Source: Melanocharis versteri (Eukaryota; Chordata; Aves; Passeriformes; Melanocharitidae). Taken from it: a stretch of DNA of 64,000 bases. The notes under the pieces were generated by a model. The model saw only the letters and a list, made by a program, of their open reading frames with translations. It ran no database searches and was not told the origin of the DNA. The stretch is from assembly GCA_013397845.1 (NCBI GenBank), contig VZTG01010100.1, positions 23,893 to 87,892 on the forward strand, in the 5' to 3' direction. The translations under genes and the position numbers were made by a program. How positions within the stretch are numbered: the first letter of the stretch is position 1; the number at the start of each line of letters is the position of its first letter. Shown here piece by piece: positions 63,983-64,000 of this stretch.

Positions 63983-64000
63983 TGTCCTGGTTTAGGGCAA
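63983..64000. mobile_element. Possible start of another LTR, cut by window end
   Basis: The last 18 bases begin TGTCCTGGTTTAGGGC, which I recall as a frequent start of avian LTR insertions. The evidence is too short to be firm. Confidence 0.4.

Noticed and set aside
1..64000. Search for bacterial-type systems, CRISPR arrays, tRNA or rRNA genes and intact retroviral genes
   Set aside because: None was seen. The window is bird nuclear DNA with solo LTRs and CR1 fragments only.

Overview
This is vertebrate nuclear DNA from a bird. The evidence is AT-rich sequence with long introns, at least four fragments of CR1, the LINE that dominates avian genomes (two with the classic CR1 3' end), and several endogenous-retrovirus solo LTRs of types common in songbirds and other Neoaves. 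There are no bacterial-type genes, operons or CRISPR arrays.

The one cellular gene I can support is on the + strand from about 20.2 kb to beyond 63.4 kb. It is the ARHGAP8 (BPGAP1-type Rho GTPase-activating protein) locus. Ten exons can be placed in the order of the protein: an N-terminal leader (20177-20288, 23742-23865), the BCH/CRAL-TRIO-like domain (32221-32308, 34750-34881, 38291-38389), the proline-rich linker (39494-39604) and the RhoGAP domain (48839-48912, 59998-60075, 60724-60852, 63276-63379). The final exons lie to the right of the window.

The locus looks like a decayed, intron-containing pseudogene. Exon 2 does not join exon 3 in frame. The acceptors of exons 4 and 8 read AA instead of AG. 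The donor of exon 6 reads TT instead of GT. I could not find the exon that should encode the end of the BCH domain (expected between 34882 and 38290). At each damaged site the coding phase is still exactly what an intact gene would need, so the losses look like point mutations in a once-functional gene. The last RhoGAP exons remain open with their catalytic motifs, so decay is recent or incomplete.

Layout: 1-740 retroelement LTR material; 3072-4808 solo LTR (- strand); 5380-5960 old CR1; 11838-12356 and 14085-14345 CR1 3' ends; 15172-16011 and about 16190-16709 LTRs; 20177 onward the ARHGAP8 locus. Its introns carry a CR1 fragment and a perfect ERVK-type solo LTR (intron 1), a 230-bp inverted repeat (intron 2), a solo LTR with a CT array (intron 7) and a second copy of the 3072-4808 LTR family (intron 8). 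Another LTR appears to begin at the last 18 bases. Stretches not listed as features are intronic or intergenic DNA in which I saw no gene.
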